The notes: a model not told the origin generated them from the sequence alone. Shown: positions 1 to 9,324, numbered from the stretch's first letter. The stretch is DNA of 64,000 nt from Porticoccaceae bacterium LTM1 (GCA_030252795.1 CP127080.1:2621501-2685500); one strand, 5' to 3'. A program made the numbers and translations.

Positions 1-494
1 TCCCCAAAAGCTGCGAGCTGCGCCCGGTTATCACCGGTTGGTTTGCATCTTTTTCAACCCTGGACAAACCGCGCACAAATGAACCAACTGTTTATGACGC
101 CGGTGAACAACGCTTCTCCACCGCCACATACGATCCGACATCGCAATTTCGCGGTGCAAAGGTGGTCGAGTTCTTCAGGGATCAACAGCTGACAAAAGAA
201 GTCATTCGTCAACAATACCTGGGTCAGCTCGGCTATCTCCGCGAACTGTTTTTGAATGCCAATTTCAACCCGGACACCATCCGTCTGGTGCACCAGCAGT
301 CACTGGAAACCAATGGCGGCTTCCTGGCATTGCACAGCCCTCATGCGGCGCAGTTGCGCCAGATGCTGCTGGAAAATGATGTGCTAACTGACTCCCGCGG
401 CAGCGTGCTGCGTTTTGGTGTAGCTCCGTATGTCACCGCATCGCAAATTGATCAGGCCATGGAACAGCTGGCACGCTGTATTGACAAGCTCTAA
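1..494 (+). CDS. Class-V aminotransferase / kynureninase-like PLP enzyme, C-terminal part
   Basis: The open frame runs in from the left edge (frame of base 3), so the start and the PLP-lysine region are outside the window. The visible ~163 residues contain PVITGWFASF, then RFSTATYDPTSQFRGAKV and near the end LRFGVAPYVT, which is the C-terminal domain pattern of fold-type I, class-V enzymes related to kynureninase. It is an internal methionine at 162, not a start, that would give a shorter protein. A perfect 12-bp hairpin follows. True kynureninase cannot be told from a relative without the N-terminal half, so substrate is left open. Confidence 0.7.
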   Translation, partial: PKSCELRPVITGWFASFSTLDKPRTNEPTVYDAGEQRFSTATYDPTSQFRGAKVVEFFRDQQLTKEVIRQQYLGQLGYLRELFLNANFNPDTIRLVHQQSLETNGGFLALHSPHAAQLRQMLLENDVLTDSRGSVLRFGVAPYVTASQIDQAMEQLARCIDKL

Positions 495-508
495 ACTGGT
501 TCAGGGAT

Positions 509-536
509 GGGCACCACTGATTTTTCAGTGGTGCCC
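509..536. terminator. Perfect 12-bp hairpin after the class-V enzyme
   Basis: Arms 509-520 and 525-536 pair perfectly around a TTTT loop, 15 bases after the stop at 494 and before the convergent gene ending at 591. There is no strong T run on either side, so this is a terminator-like hairpin between convergent genes rather than a textbook terminator. Confidence 0.6.
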
Positions 537-590
537 GCAAAACAAATCGAACGGAACCGGTAATTTCAAAGTAAAAAATAATTTCCGAAT

Positions 591-1127
591 TTATCTCCAA
601 CTCGCCTGTACATTTTCAGTAGATGCCATTAAAGCTGTTGTCGCCTCAACGAACTCCCGCTGCTTCTCTGCAATCCGCTCTTCACAATTAATCACCCGAT
701 TGATCAGGTCTATCGCAGACTCTTTTTGTTCAAGACTGAATTTGGAAATACTGGGCTCGAGGTATTTTTTAAGTTGTTCCCTCACCTTGTCCTCATCCTT
801 GATCAGGAAGGCACAGGATGCCAACAGTTCGGTTGCCTCCCGCTCAGAGAGGTGAAACTCACTTTCAAATAGAGACAAAAGACAGGCTTTCTGCTCTTTG
901 GAAATATCCCCGGAACACTTGGCCGCCACATACATCAACCCGGCGGTGGCCTCCATCGGATTATCCAGGGAGAATGCCGGATCAGCGTGGTATTGCTTTT
1001 GCCATTTTCTACGGCGGTACCACCAGAAGGGGTTCAAGGCTCGAAAGTCGATGCCCGCATTGTCGAGCTGCCTCAGCAGAACCAGGATCGTGACCACAGC
1101 CCCAAGAAAAGCCAAAATAATATGCAT
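591..1127 (-). CDS. TerB-like domain membrane protein
   Basis: 178 residues. One hydrophobic N-terminal segment (about residues 3-18, IILAFLGAVVTILVLL) is followed by a short basic WWYRRRKW stretch and a helical domain from about residue 60 with the ATAGLMYVAAKCSGDISKEQ and LSEREATELLASCAFL pattern seen in tellurite-resistance TerB-like domains. An AAGGAT ribosome site lies just before the ATG at 1127. It is single-copy and transcribed away from tcdA. Function in the family is poorly known; the domain call rests on pattern resemblance only. Confidence 0.5.
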   Translation of the reverse strand: MHIILAFLGAVVTILVLLRQLDNAGIDFRALNPFWWYRRRKWQKQYHADPAFSLDNPMEATAGLMYVAAKCSGDISKEQKACLLSLFESEFHLSEREATELLASCAFLIKDEDKVREQLKKYLEPSISKFSLEQKESAIDLINRVINCEERIAEKQREFVEATTALMASTENVQASWR

Positions 1128-1237
1128 GTCGATATCCTTATTCGTTTTTGTTCAAAACACTATAGTAGCTTGCGCTTCGGTGTGGCAAGAGACCTTGGCT
1201 GCCGGTAAAATTCGCCTGTTTTATCAGGAACCTATCA

Positions 1238-2044
1238 ATGACAACTACTCAACCAAACACCACACTTTCCGACAGCCATCTGCAGCGCTTTGGCGGCATT
1301 GCCCGGCTTTATGGCATGGCGGGATTGCAGGCTCTTTATAAGGGTCATTTTGTGGTGGTTGGTATCGGCGGGGTTGGCTCATGGGCTGCCGAAGCACTGG
1401 TGCGCACCGGGCTGGGCACAATCACTTTGGTTGATCTGGACGACATCTGCATCACCAATACCAATCGCCAGTTACACACCACCAAAGCCACTGTTGGACA
1501 ACCGAAAACCGCCGTACTGGCAGAACGCCTGAAAGCGATAAATCCAGAACTGACGGTTAACATTGTCGATGACTTTATTGACAGCGATAACGTCGCCGAA
1601 CTGATTGATTCAGATGCACATGTCGTTATTGACGCTATTGACGCCTCTTTTGCCAAAGCCGCGTTAATCAACCACTGCCGACGCCAGAACCAGATTGTCA
1701 TCACCGTGGGTTCCGCTGGCGGTCGCACCGATCCAACTCGTATTCAAACCAACGATTTACGCCATGTGAGTGGTGACATACTGCTAACCCGGGTGCGCAA
1801 ACGGCTGCGTCACTACTTCAAATACGCCACCAGCCCAAATAAAAATATGCGGGTACAGGCGGTATTTTCCGATGAGCAGATGAAATACCCCACCGCTGAT
1901 GGTCAGGTTTGCCAGAGCAAAACTGATATGCAGGGCGGTGTTAAGCTGGATTGTAGCGGCGGGTTTGGGTCAGTAACCATGGTTACCGCAGCATTTGGTA
2001 TGGCAGCGGCAGCAAAGGCGGTTGAAAAATATCTGTCGCGTTAA
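1238..2044 (+). CDS. tcdA: tRNA threonylcarbamoyladenosine dehydratase TcdA (CsdL)
   Basis: 268 residues, normal length for TcdA. It uses ATP to cyclise the t6A37 modification of ANN-decoding tRNAs to ct6A. The E1/ThiF-like Rossmann nucleotide site is visible as VVVGIGGVGSWAAEALVRTG with the following DLDDICITNTNRQ, and the C-terminal part has the GGFGSVTMVTAAFGMAAA segment. In E. coli the partner sulfur carrier proteins CsdA and CsdE act with it; here both are encoded as one fused protein on the opposite strand, and the two genes converge with stop codons sharing the bases 2041-2044. The gene starts at an ATG preceded by a weak ribosome site. Confidence 0.93.
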   Translation: MTTTQPNTTLSDSHLQRFGGIARLYGMAGLQALYKGHFVVVGIGGVGSWAAEALVRTGLGTITLVDLDDICITNTNRQLHTTKATVGQPKTAVLAERLKAINPELTVNIVDDFIDSDNVAELIDSDAHVVIDAIDASFAKAALINHCRRQNQIVITVGSAGGRTDPTRIQTNDLRHVSGDILLTRVRKRLRHYFKYATSPNKNMRVQAVFSDEQMKYPTADGQVCQSKTDMQGGVKLDCSGGFGSVTMVTAAFGMAAAAKAVEKYLSR

Positions 2045-3681
2045 AGCCTAACTGCTGAATTTTTTACCAGGGAAAGCGCTCTATCCACCAATGCCTTAAA
2101 ACCATTGTTGCGCGAAGCGCTTAAGTGCCTGTCCAGTTCCAACCCTGTAAAAATACCGGCAAGATCCACTTCATCAATTTGTTCGGTGGATTTACCATCA
2201 ACCAGAACCAGCAACAACGCCGCTAACCCTTTTACAACACGAGCATCACTATCAATAAAAAATCGATGACACCCATCCACTACAGCATGTGTTAACCAGG
2301 TATTTGCTTCACAGCCTGCAACCAGATTTTCATCTTTACGAATCTCCGGCTTGCCGTGGATCAACTCCGCCCATTTCATCAACATCCGGTAACGGGATTG
2401 CCAGCCTTTTTGGGCTTGTAAGGTTTCGAGCGATAACTCATCCACCTCACTTTGCAAGAGCTCAGGCTCACCCTGCAATGCAGACTGAATAGCACTAACT
2501 AAACGATCGATATCATCATTGGTGTTATAGGCAGCCAAAGAGACCCGGACTGTTACATCACCTGACACTTCAGCCATCAATGGCATCGCGCAGTGACGCC
2601 CCACCCGAACGGCGATATCATGGCCATCAAGCCAATGCGCCAATCCGACAGCATCCAGTGCAGCGGTATCATCCACTGAAAAAGTCGCGATCCCGACATT
2701 TTCCTCGGGGTGAGTATGGACTTTGATTTTTTCAATTTGATTCAAGTTCTGATGCAAATAATCACACAGCTGCTTTTCATAAAGCTGCATTGCAGCTCGA
2801 TCCTGAACCTGCCAAAAATCAAAACAACCATTTAAACCGGCGATTGCTGCCAGCGAAGAGGTTCCGGTTTCAAAGCGATGTGGTGGTGCGGCATAGGTAC
2901 TTTTTTCAAGCTCCACCCGCTCAATCATTTCACCGCCGCCCTGCCACGGTGGTAGAACGGCCAAACGTTCACGCTTTCCGTACAGCAATCCAACACCGGT
3001 TGGGCCGTAAAATTTATGCGCCGAGCAAACCAGAAAATCGCAGCCCAGACTTTGCACATCTATCTTTCGATGTGCGGCAAGCTGTGCTGCATCCACGCAC
3101 CAGATGATATCCCGGTCGACCAACTGTCGTTTGATACCAGACAGATCCGTACAAAAGCCCAACGCATTTGACGCTCCCGTAATCGAGATAATTCTGGTTT
3201 TGTCGGAAAGCACTTCAGGCAATCGTTCAATTTGAGGCTCGCCATTCACGGATGGAATAAATCGCAATACCAGACCATGGCGTTGTGCCGCCATCTGCCA
3301 GGGCACCAGATTGGCATGATGTTCAGCACTGGTGAGAACAATTTCATCTCCTTGATTGAGATTTTCAGTCAGGGAGAAAGCGAGCAAATTGAGGGCCTCA
3401 GTCGCACCGCGGGTAAATATTATTTCATCACTTTGTGCCGCCCCCAAAAATTCAGCCGCGCGCTGACGAACATCCTCCACCATCTGTGTCGCTTTTCGGG
3501 CAAGGCGATGACTCGATCGATGAGTATTGGCATTACCAGACAGATAGAATTGCGTGACGGCATCAATAACCAGTTGAGGCCGCTGGGTTGTTGCGGCATT
3601 GTCGAGATATACCAATTCGCTGTTTTCTGGTTGCGAAAACAGTGGGAATTGTTGTTTAAATTTTTCCGGATTGAAGGTCAT
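2041..3681 (-). CDS. csdA: Fused cysteine desulfurase CsdA - sulfur acceptor CsdE
   Basis: 546 residues, about 140 longer than a SufS/CsdA desulfurase. Residues 1-~402 are the fold-type I PLP enzyme: VYLDNAATTQRP near the start, CSAHKFYGPTGVG with the PLP lysine, and the sulfur-carrying cysteine in RVGRHCAMPLM. Residues ~410-546 are a SufE/CsdE-like domain with its acceptor cysteine in VAGCEANTWL. The fusion would hand persulfide sulfur from donor to acceptor inside one chain. The neighbours tcdA (convergent) and tatD (3 bp upstream, same strand) match the csdA-csdE-csdL grouping of enterobacteria, which supports the Csd rather than Suf assignment. Confidence 0.92.
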   Translation of the reverse strand: MTFNPEKFKQQFPLFSQPENSELVYLDNAATTQRPQLVIDAVTQFYLSGNANTHRSSHRLARKATQMVEDVRQRAAEFLGAAQSDEIIFTRGATEALNLLAFSLTENLNQGDEIVLTSAEHHANLVPWQMAAQRHGLVLRFIPSVNGEPQIERLPEVLSDKTRIISITGASNALGFCTDLSGIKRQLVDRDIIWCVDAAQLAAHRKIDVQSLGCDFLVCSAHKFYGPTGVGLLYGKRERLAVLPPWQGGGEMIERVELEKSTYAAPPHRFETGTSSLAAIAGLNGCFDFWQVQDRAAMQLYEKQLCDYLHQNLNQIEKIKVHTHPEENVGIATFSVDDTAALDAVGLAHWLDGHDIAVRVGRHCAMPLMAEVSGDVTVRVSLAAYNTNDDIDRLVSAIQSALQGEPELLQSEVDELSLETLQAQKGWQSRYRMLMKWAELIHGKPEIRKDENLVAGCEANTWLTHAVVDGCHRFFIDSDARVVKGLAALLLVLVDGKSTEQIDEVDLAGIFTGLELDRHLSASRNNGFKALVDRALSLVKNSAVRL

Positions 3682-3684
3682 TTC

Positions 3685-4470
3685 TTAATCTGCAAAATTA
3701 AAAAGCGTTAGGCTATTTTCGGTAGTTATTTGAGCGATATTTTCCAATGACTCACCTCTCAACGCCGCCAAACATTCAGCCACTTCTGGTAAGTAAAGTG
3801 GACTATTGGGCTTTCCCTGTTTTCCAGATAGAGGCATGTCCGGTGCATCTGTTTCCAGCAGTAGTGCTTCCAGTGGCAACTGCTGTACAGCTTGCCGGGT
3901 TTTATGGGCTCGCACATATGTGATAGTACCGCCAATACCCAGCCTAAATCCCATCTTCCAATAACTATCCCCAAGCTCGGCGCTTCCGGAAAAGCCATGT
4001 ATCACTCCACCACGACTTGGCCGGTATTTTTTCAGCGTTTCAAGAACCTGATTGTGTGCTTTTCTGACATGGACAATAACCGGCAGATTGTATTCGCAGG
4101 CCAGCTTTAGCTGTTGCTCAAATAACGGCTGCTGTCGCTCTAGCGGTGCGTCAATCAAACCGTCTACCCCGCACTCACCTACTGCAACACAGTTGGGCAG
4201 CTGTAAAAATTCCGCCAATTGTTCGTCAAGCTTTGCTGGATCAATATGCTCTTTCAGCCATGTTGCAATCCACCAGGGATGCAGGCCAGCGGCACCATAT
4301 ATTCCGGTTAACTGTTCTGTAATTTTAAATAGTGCGTTACACCTGGAGGGTTCAACGGAAGGGATAACCAATTTTGAAATACCTGACGCCATACACCTCG
4401 CCCACAAGCTGGCGCGGTCAGGATCAAATTCGGGAAAGTCGAAATGGCAATGGCTGTCTATGAGCTGCAT
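3685..4470 (-). CDS. TatD-family metal-dependent hydrolase (YjjV type)
   Basis: 261 residues. The N-terminal IDSHCHFDFPEF carries the first metal-binding HxH pair; GLHPWW, AVGECGVDG, PVIVHVRKAH, GVIHGFSGS and LLLETDAPDMPL supply the other conserved metal and catalytic positions of TatD deoxyribonucleases. The stop is 3 bp before the csdA start, so the two are almost surely co-transcribed. The family removes damaged DNA ends or D-aminoacyl groups; the exact substrate of YjjV-like members is not settled. Upstream, towards thiI, lies a stretch of two long palindromes. Confidence 0.9.
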   Translation of the reverse strand: MQLIDSHCHFDFPEFDPDRASLWARCMASGISKLVIPSVEPSRCNALFKITEQLTGIYGAAGLHPWWIATWLKEHIDPAKLDEQLAEFLQLPNCVAVGECGVDGLIDAPLERQQPLFEQQLKLACEYNLPVIVHVRKAHNQVLETLKKYRPSRGGVIHGFSGSAELGDSYWKMGFRLGIGGTITYVRAHKTRQAVQQLPLEALLLETDAPDMPLSGKQGKPNSPLYLPEVAECLAALRGESLENIAQITTENSLTLFNFAD

Positions 4471-4548
4471 ATCATTCTCGCTGGTTCGACAGCAGTTTAG
4501 CAGTCAGTGAGTTTTTTACGTAGCTTGTCGATTGAGCGCTGAAGTGCC

Positions 4549-4622
4549 GTCCATAAGTACCGGAAAGGCCTCGCCCTCATATAACTGACAAATCGGGCGA
4601 AACCTTTCCGGTACTTATGGAC
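4549..4622. repeat. 28-bp inverted repeat (first of two cruciforms)
   Basis: Arms 4549-4576 and 4595-4622 are complementary at 26 of 28 positions with an 18-base loop; each arm holds the motif GTCCATAAGTACCGGAAAGG or its complement. It lies in the noncoding gap between tatD and thiI. No open frame spans it. Confidence 0.9.
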
Positions 4623-4648
4623 TAGTTTCTTCGTATATTGATTACTCA

Positions 4649-4722
4649 GCGCTTTTGGGTGCCGGCCAGTAGCGACGATTTGTGGGTATTATGAGGAGCT
4701 ACTGGCCGGCACCCAAAAGCGC
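4649..4722. repeat. 25-bp perfect inverted repeat (second cruciform)
   Basis: Arms 4649-4673 and 4698-4722 are perfectly complementary (25 of 25) with a 24-base loop; the core is GGGTGCCGGCCAGTAGC. Its arm sequence is unrelated to the first palindrome, but both lie within short, related flanks (TTGAG/TACTCAG before GCGCT, and CTTCGTA near 4630 matched by TACGAAG near 4730). Confidence 0.9.
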
Positions 4723-4750
4723 GGCTCTACGAAGCACTCAATCAACACAA

Positions 4751-6229
4751 CTACTTAGGCCGATAAACCGCCACATTTGTAAACCCTTCCTCAAACAATA
4801 ACTCGGCATGCATACGACTCATCACGCCTTTGCTGCAATAGAGCATGTAGCGGGTATTGCCATCCAATTCCTTAAAAGCTTTACCCAGTTTGAAAAACGG
4901 AATTTTGGTTACGGTTGCGCCACTGACTTTGAGCGGGTTTTGCTCTTCTTCATCAGGGTGACGTATATCGATAATTACCGACTCTGCCAACGGCACAGAC
5001 AGAACCTCTACATCAATCTCCTGATCAACGTGTTCCATGATATCGATAATGGACTCTTCGCGACGCTCTTCGACAGCTTTATCCAGTACCGCAAAATCAA
5101 ATCGCGATTCCTCACGCTCAATCCGATCCATCTTCGCGCGGGTAGTAGGCTTCACCGAAATGACACCGCAATACTCCGGCATGCTGGCTGAAAACTGCTC
5201 TGTGCCAATTTCGCGCGCAGTCTTGATAATGTCAGTTTTGTCGGCAGTGATCAGTGGACGCAATACCAATGTATCAGTGACTTTATCGATAACCGACAGG
5301 TTCGTCAGGGTCTGGCTGGACACCTGGGCAACTGCTTCCCCAGTTACCAGTGCATCCACATTTAATGTCTCTGCAACACGGCTGGCAGCGCGGAGCATCA
5401 TACGCTTGAGAATCACCCCCATCTGGGAGTTTTCTACTTTGGTAAGAATCTCTGACACCACACCTTCAAAAGGTACGGTAATAAATTTCACATTGTGAGA
5501 CGCGCCGTACTTGCTCCACAAGAAGTGCGCCACTTCTTTAACACCTACCTCATGCGCTCGGCCACCGAGGTTGAAAAACAGGAAGTGGGTACGCAGGCCA
5601 CGGCGAATGCAGAGATAACTGGCCACGTTTGAGTCGAAGCCACCAGAGATCAGTGAGATCACGGAATCCTGAGTACCAATGGGAAAACCACCCAGACCGG
5701 CTTCGGTATTTTCGATGACGTACAGGTCACCATCTTTGATTTCCAGGCGAACAGTCACATCCGGATCTTTCAATTTAACGCCTGCAGCCTCGGTGTTCTG
5801 ATTTAGGCCACCGCCAACATACTGCTCCACCTGACCAGAGTTGAACTCGTGCTCGCCGGTGCGCTTTACGCGAACACAGAAAGTTTTCCCTGCCAATGCA
5901 TCCCCCCAGAGGGCGAGGGTTTTTTCATAGATGTCGTGTAGATCGCCCAAAGCATAGCGTCGCACCAATGAAAAGTTGGCCACCCCCGGAGTCTGTTGCA
6001 ATATCGCACGAGCGCGACGCTCCAGCTCGGCTACCTGTTCGGCACTGTGAGTCTCGCTGACTTCCGGGCCAACCACTTCCAGTTTGTCCCACTGGCGTAC
6101 AACTCGAAACTCGTCGGAGGCACTTTTCAGCAATTTGGTCAGGTTGTTGTGCAGTTGCTTGACCATGCGCTTACGCACCGGTGCGCTTTTGATGATGATT
6201 TCCGGGAACAGTTTGACAATAAAGTGCAT
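4751..6229 (-). CDS. thiI: tRNA 4-thiouridine sulfurtransferase ThiI with rhodanese domain
   Basis: 492 residues, full length for the gammaproteobacterial form. An N-terminal ferredoxin-like/THUMP region (to ~165) is followed by the PP-loop ATPase with SVISLISGGFDSNVASYL, the disulfide-forming cysteine in MPEYCGVISVKP, and a C-terminal rhodanese domain with the persulfide cysteine in YMLYCSKGVMSRM. It makes s4U at tRNA position 8 and can feed thiazole synthesis. It takes sulfur from a desulfurase, and the fused CsdA-CsdE protein is encoded two genes downstream, though IscS is the usual donor. Confidence 0.96.
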   Translation of the reverse strand: MHFIVKLFPEIIIKSAPVRKRMVKQLHNNLTKLLKSASDEFRVVRQWDKLEVVGPEVSETHSAEQVAELERRARAILQQTPGVANFSLVRRYALGDLHDIYEKTLALWGDALAGKTFCVRVKRTGEHEFNSGQVEQYVGGGLNQNTEAAGVKLKDPDVTVRLEIKDGDLYVIENTEAGLGGFPIGTQDSVISLISGGFDSNVASYLCIRRGLRTHFLFFNLGGRAHEVGVKEVAHFLWSKYGASHNVKFITVPFEGVVSEILTKVENSQMGVILKRMMLRAASRVAETLNVDALVTGEAVAQVSSQTLTNLSVIDKVTDTLVLRPLITADKTDIIKTAREIGTEQFSASMPEYCGVISVKPTTRAKMDRIEREESRFDFAVLDKAVEERREESIIDIMEHVDQEIDVEVLSVPLAESVIIDIRHPDEEEQNPLKVSGATVTKIPFFKLGKAFKELDGNTRYMLYCSKGVMSRMHAELLFEEGFTNVAVYRPK

Positions 6230-6400
6230 TACTCAGGGCCTGGGTAGGTTAGCCGAATCGGACTGAAATTCAGGGCCCTCAACAGGCCCACAAGGGGCGG
6301 TGATTATAGCGGGGTTCCTGCGGTGCTGCTAATTAACGATCCCTTCTGTAGACCTTTCTTGCCATCCCCGCTCCGCGGCTTCGTTGCCCGAAGGGGGAGT

Positions 6401-6435
6401 GCACCAAATTGGGTCGCTGCGCACCAAATTAATAC
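6401..6435 (+). promoter_or_regulatory. Two NtrC-like half-site repeats upstream of glnA
   Basis: GCACCAAATT occurs at 6401 and again at 6421, 20 bp (two helical turns) apart and about 90-110 bp before the sigma-54 promoter. NtrC enhancers have the form GCAC-N7-GTGC; each copy has a good left half and a degraded right half. Position and spacing fit a glnA enhancer. Confidence 0.65.
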
Positions 6436-6507
6436 AGAAAATAGCCTCTCAACTGACAAAATGCTTTGCTAGACTCTCTTTTTAGCCTGTCTCAGCCAAT
6501 TTTAAAG

Positions 6508-6525
6508 TTGGCACGGCAATTGCTA
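6508..6525 (+). promoter_or_regulatory. Sigma-54 promoter of glnA
   Basis: TTGGCACGGCAATTGCTA matches the -24 GG / -12 GC consensus exactly, with 10 bases between the GG (6510-6511) and the GC (6522-6523). Transcription should begin near 6535, about 40 bp before the glnA ATG. The rest of the 346-bp gap 6230-6575 shows no gene. Confidence 0.9.
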
Positions 6526-6575
6526 CACGGGATATTAATTCAATTTGCTCAACACACTTCTCAACGGAGAACACA

Positions 6576-7979
6576 ATGTCCAAGACTCTGGAACTGATCA
6601 AAGAAAGCGGCGCCCGCTGGATTGACCTGCGCTTTACCGATACCAAGGGTAAAGAGCAGCATGTTTCCATGCCAGCAACAGAAGTTAACGAAGACTTCTT
6701 TGAAGACGGCAAAATGTTTGACGGCTCCTCTATCGCCGGCTGGAAAGGTATTCAAGAGTCCGACATGATCCTGCAACCGCAGGACGATACTGCTGTTCTG
6801 GACCCGTTCACCGACGAGCCGACTGTAATCATCCGCTGTAACATTCTGGAGCCAGCAACTGGCCAAGGCTATGAGCGCGATCCTCGCTCTGTTGCTGCCC
6901 GCGCTGAAGCCTACCTGCAGTCTACTGGTATCGGTGACTCCGCCATGTTTGGCCCGGAGCCTGAGTTTTTCGTGTTTGACGACATCAAGTGGGGCGCTGA
7001 CATGAGCGGCGCATTCTACAAGATCAACTCTGAAGAAGCGGCCTGGGCCTCTTCCCACAGCTACGATGACGGCAACACCGGCCACCGTCCGACGGTAAAA
7101 GGCGGCTACTTCCCGGTTCCTCCGGTTGACTCCCTGCACGACCTGCGCGCTGCTATGTGTGACGCCATGGAGCAAATGGGCCTGACCATCGAAGTTCACC
7201 ACCACGAAGTGGGAACTGCTGGCCAGTGCGAAATCGGTGTTGGCGGCAATACCCTGATTAAGAAAGCTGACGAAGTTCAGATCTTCAAATACTGCGTTCA
7301 CAACGTTGCCCACGCTTACGGCAAAACTGCAACCTTCATGCCGAAGCCGCTGGTAGGTGACAACGGTTCCGGTATGCACGTACACATGTCCATCTCCAAA
7401 GATGGCGTAAACCAGTTTGCTGGCGACAGCTACGCTGGCATGTCCGAGATGGCACTGCACTTCATTGGCGGTATCATCAAGCACGCTCGCGCCCTGAACG
7501 CCTACGCAAACCCGTCTACCAACTCTTACAAGCGTCTGGTTCCAGGTTTTGAAGCTCCGGTAATGCTGGCTTACTCCGCTCGCAACCGCTCTGCGTCAAT
7601 CCGCATTCCGTACGTGACCAGCCCGAAAGGCAAGCGCGTTGAAGTTCGTTTCGGCGACCCCACCGCCAACCCGTACCTGATGTTTTCCGCCTTCCTGATG
7701 GCTGGCCTCGACGGCATCCAGAACAAGATCCACCCTGGCGATGCAGCCGACAAGGACTTGTACGACCTGCCGGCAGAAGAAGCTAAGGCTATCCCGACTG
7801 TATGTAGCAGCCTGGAACAAGCTCTGGATGCTCTGGATGAAGATCGCGCCTTCCTCACAAAAGGTGGCGTATTCACTGATGACATGATCGACGCTTACAT
7901 TGCCCTGAAGCGCAAAGACGTTGAGCGTGTCAACATGACCACTCACCCGGTTGAGTTTGACCTGTACTACAGCTGCTAA
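6576..7979 (+). CDS. glnA: Glutamine synthetase type I
   Basis: 467 residues, standard length for the dodecameric GSI-beta enzyme, which condenses ammonia and glutamate with ATP. Recognised from [12 protein letters not shown], the metal- and substrate-binding [15 protein letters not shown], the [15 protein letters not shown] region and [10 protein letters not shown]. The adenylylation tyrosine sits in [14 protein letters not shown], so the enzyme should be subject to GlnE control. Expression is expected to be NtrC/sigma-54 driven; ntrB and ntrC are 7 kb away rather than directly downstream because the first FecIR-receptor locus lies between them. A clear terminator follows. Confidence 0.98.
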   Translation: MSKTLELIKESGARWIDLRFTDTKGKEQHVSMPATEVNEDFFEDGKMFDGSSIAGWKGIQESDMILQPQDDTAVLDPFTDEPTVIIRCNILEPATGQGYERDPRSVAARAEAYLQSTGIGDSAMFGPEPEFFVFDDIKWGADMSGAFYKINSEEAAWASSHSYDDGNTGHRPTVKGGYFPVPPVDSLHDLRAAMCDAMEQMGLTIEVHHHEVGTAGQCEIGVGGNTLIKKADEVQIFKYCVHNVAHAYGKTATFMPKPLVGDNGSGMHVHMSISKDGVNQFAGDSYAGMSEMALHFIGGIIKHARALNAYANPSTNSYKRLVPGFEAPVMLAYSARNRSASIRIPYVTSPKGKRVEVRFGDPTANPYLMFSAFLMAGLDGIQNKIHPGDAADKDLYDLPAEEAKAIPTVCSSLEQALDALDEDRAFLTKGGVFTDDMIDAYIALKRKDVERVNMTTHPVEFDLYYSC

Positions 7980-8000
7980 TCAAGCAACTGCGGTATCGAA

Positions 8001-8029
8001 AAGGGCGATCTTCGGATCGCCCTTTTTTT
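8001..8029 (+). terminator. Rho-independent terminator of glnA
   Basis: AAGGGCGATC-TTCG-GATCGCCCTT stem with a UUCG-type tetraloop followed by a T run, 22 bp after the glnA stop. Confidence 0.95.
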
Positions 8030-8162
8030 AGTGGCAAATACTCGTACCATCACATTACGAAAACCAACAGATACTTAAATTGCCGGGCACGAAAAAAGGC
8101 GCCAAGTTAATGCCCTAAAAATGTATGCACAAATATTAGCCACAAATAACAGAAGGAACTGA

Positions 8163-9215
8163 TTACTTTTTGAGCTGCTGGATTTTCAACTGAGCCACAA
8201 GGTGATCGCGACCTTTAGCCATCTCGGACTCAGGATCAAGGGCCAACGCCTCATCAAGAATCTGAACCGACTTCTCATAATCAGTTTTGGCGACCAGCAA
8301 TGCCCAACCATAGCCTATAGTCATACGTGTCATTATCGGATAGTTAACATTACGATACTCTTTGGCGTAAAACGCGATCCCCGCTTCAGGTTGACCTAGC
8401 TCACTGTAGAGTAATCCCATTCCCAGCATAAACTTGGGAATGACTTGCTCATCCTGATACTTGATGTCGCTGTATTCCTGAAGCAATTGAGTCGCCGCCT
8501 GAAAATTCTCTTCTGGCTCCGCACCAAATACTACCCTCTCGCCCATCTCTACCTGCAATTGATTTGCACGCTGCACAACCTTGTATTCCGCATTCAGCGA
8601 TTTGTCCGATTTCGAAATTTCCAGCACTTCTCTCTCCAGCTCGGCGCGGTTCTCGATAAATGCGCCTTTAAACTTAAGCACTTTATCCAAAATTCTGGCG
8701 CGCTCCACACCGCTCAACTGCTCTGCATCCGCCATGTATTTCTGGATACGAACATCATTAGCTCTCAGTTGTTCAATATACTCAATGTATGGCTTTGGGC
8801 CGCCTTTTTTATATCCCGTCAACGCATAAGGATCCGCTGAAGCGTCCGTCAAGAAAACACTGGGGAAGCCACTGACTTCTAACTTAACCCGCCAGAATTC
8901 ATTATGCTCACGCTGCTCTTCAGTAATGATGTCATCGGCCGATGGAAGATCCAGTTCCACCAGCACAAAGTGTTGCAGCGCGTACTCCAGAAACTCTTTC
9001 TTGCTAAACACTTCATTACCCAACTTGATGCAGTAGCCACACCAGTCTGAGCCAGTAAAGAACATCAAAATATCTTTATCTTCTTTTTTGGCGATGGCCT
9101 GCGCCTGATCCATATCGGTCAGCCACTCTTTGCCACCTCCACCTGCGACAGCACTAGCTGATAACACCAGGCCAATAACAATCGAACTTATTAGTCTAAA
9201 TACGATTTTCATCAT
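8163..9215 (-). CDS. Exported thioredoxin-fold protein with TPR-like C-terminus (locus 1)
   Basis: 350 residues from the ATG at 9215, chosen because GGAAGG lies 5-8 bases upstream and a signal peptide (KIVFRLISSIVIGLVLSASA) follows directly; the longer frame to 9263 is unsupported. Residues ~25-145 are a thioredoxin-like fold of the Thioredoxin_7 kind with the redox motif WCGYC and a conserved cis-Pro region (SGFPSVFL). The rest is helical, with a tetratricopeptide-like end (YEKSVQILDEALALDPES). It is the last gene of the sigma/FecR/receptor series and should act in the periplasm. Its exact partner is unknown. Confidence 0.75.
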   Translation of the reverse strand: MMKIVFRLISSIVIGLVLSASAVAGGGGKEWLTDMDQAQAIAKKEDKDILMFFTGSDWCGYCIKLGNEVFSKKEFLEYALQHFVLVELDLPSADDIITEEQREHNEFWRVKLEVSGFPSVFLTDASADPYALTGYKKGGPKPYIEYIEQLRANDVRIQKYMADAEQLSGVERARILDKVLKFKGAFIENRAELEREVLEISKSDKSLNAEYKVVQRANQLQVEMGERVVFGAEPEENFQAATQLLQEYSDIKYQDEQVIPKFMLGMGLLYSELGQPEAGIAFYAKEYRNVNYPIMTRMTIGYGWALLVAKTDYEKSVQILDEALALDPESEMAKGRDHLVAQLKIQQLKK

Positions 9216-9324
9216 CTTTCCTTCCAGATAAAAGTAGGGTTGAGCCCAAAAAACATGCGACATCGAACCATCACACAGTTAGTGGTTAGCCAGCTGCGCG
9301 ATGGTCAGATTTGCATAGAGTGAT

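Noticed and set aside
1..494. Naming the first gene kynU to connect tryptophan to the aminobenzoate pathway
   Set aside because: Only the C-terminal third is visible, and the motifs fit a broader class-V group; the link would be attractive but unsupported.
4549..4722. Double palindrome considered as integron attC sites
   Set aside because: No attC core site pattern (RYYYAAC / GTTRRRY) at the ends and no cassette-like gene or integrase nearby.
6561..7484. 307-codon open frame on the minus strand inside glnA
   Set aside because: Shadow of a GC-biased, highly expressed gene; the plus-strand product is unmistakable glutamine synthetase and the minus frame has no motifs or ribosome site.
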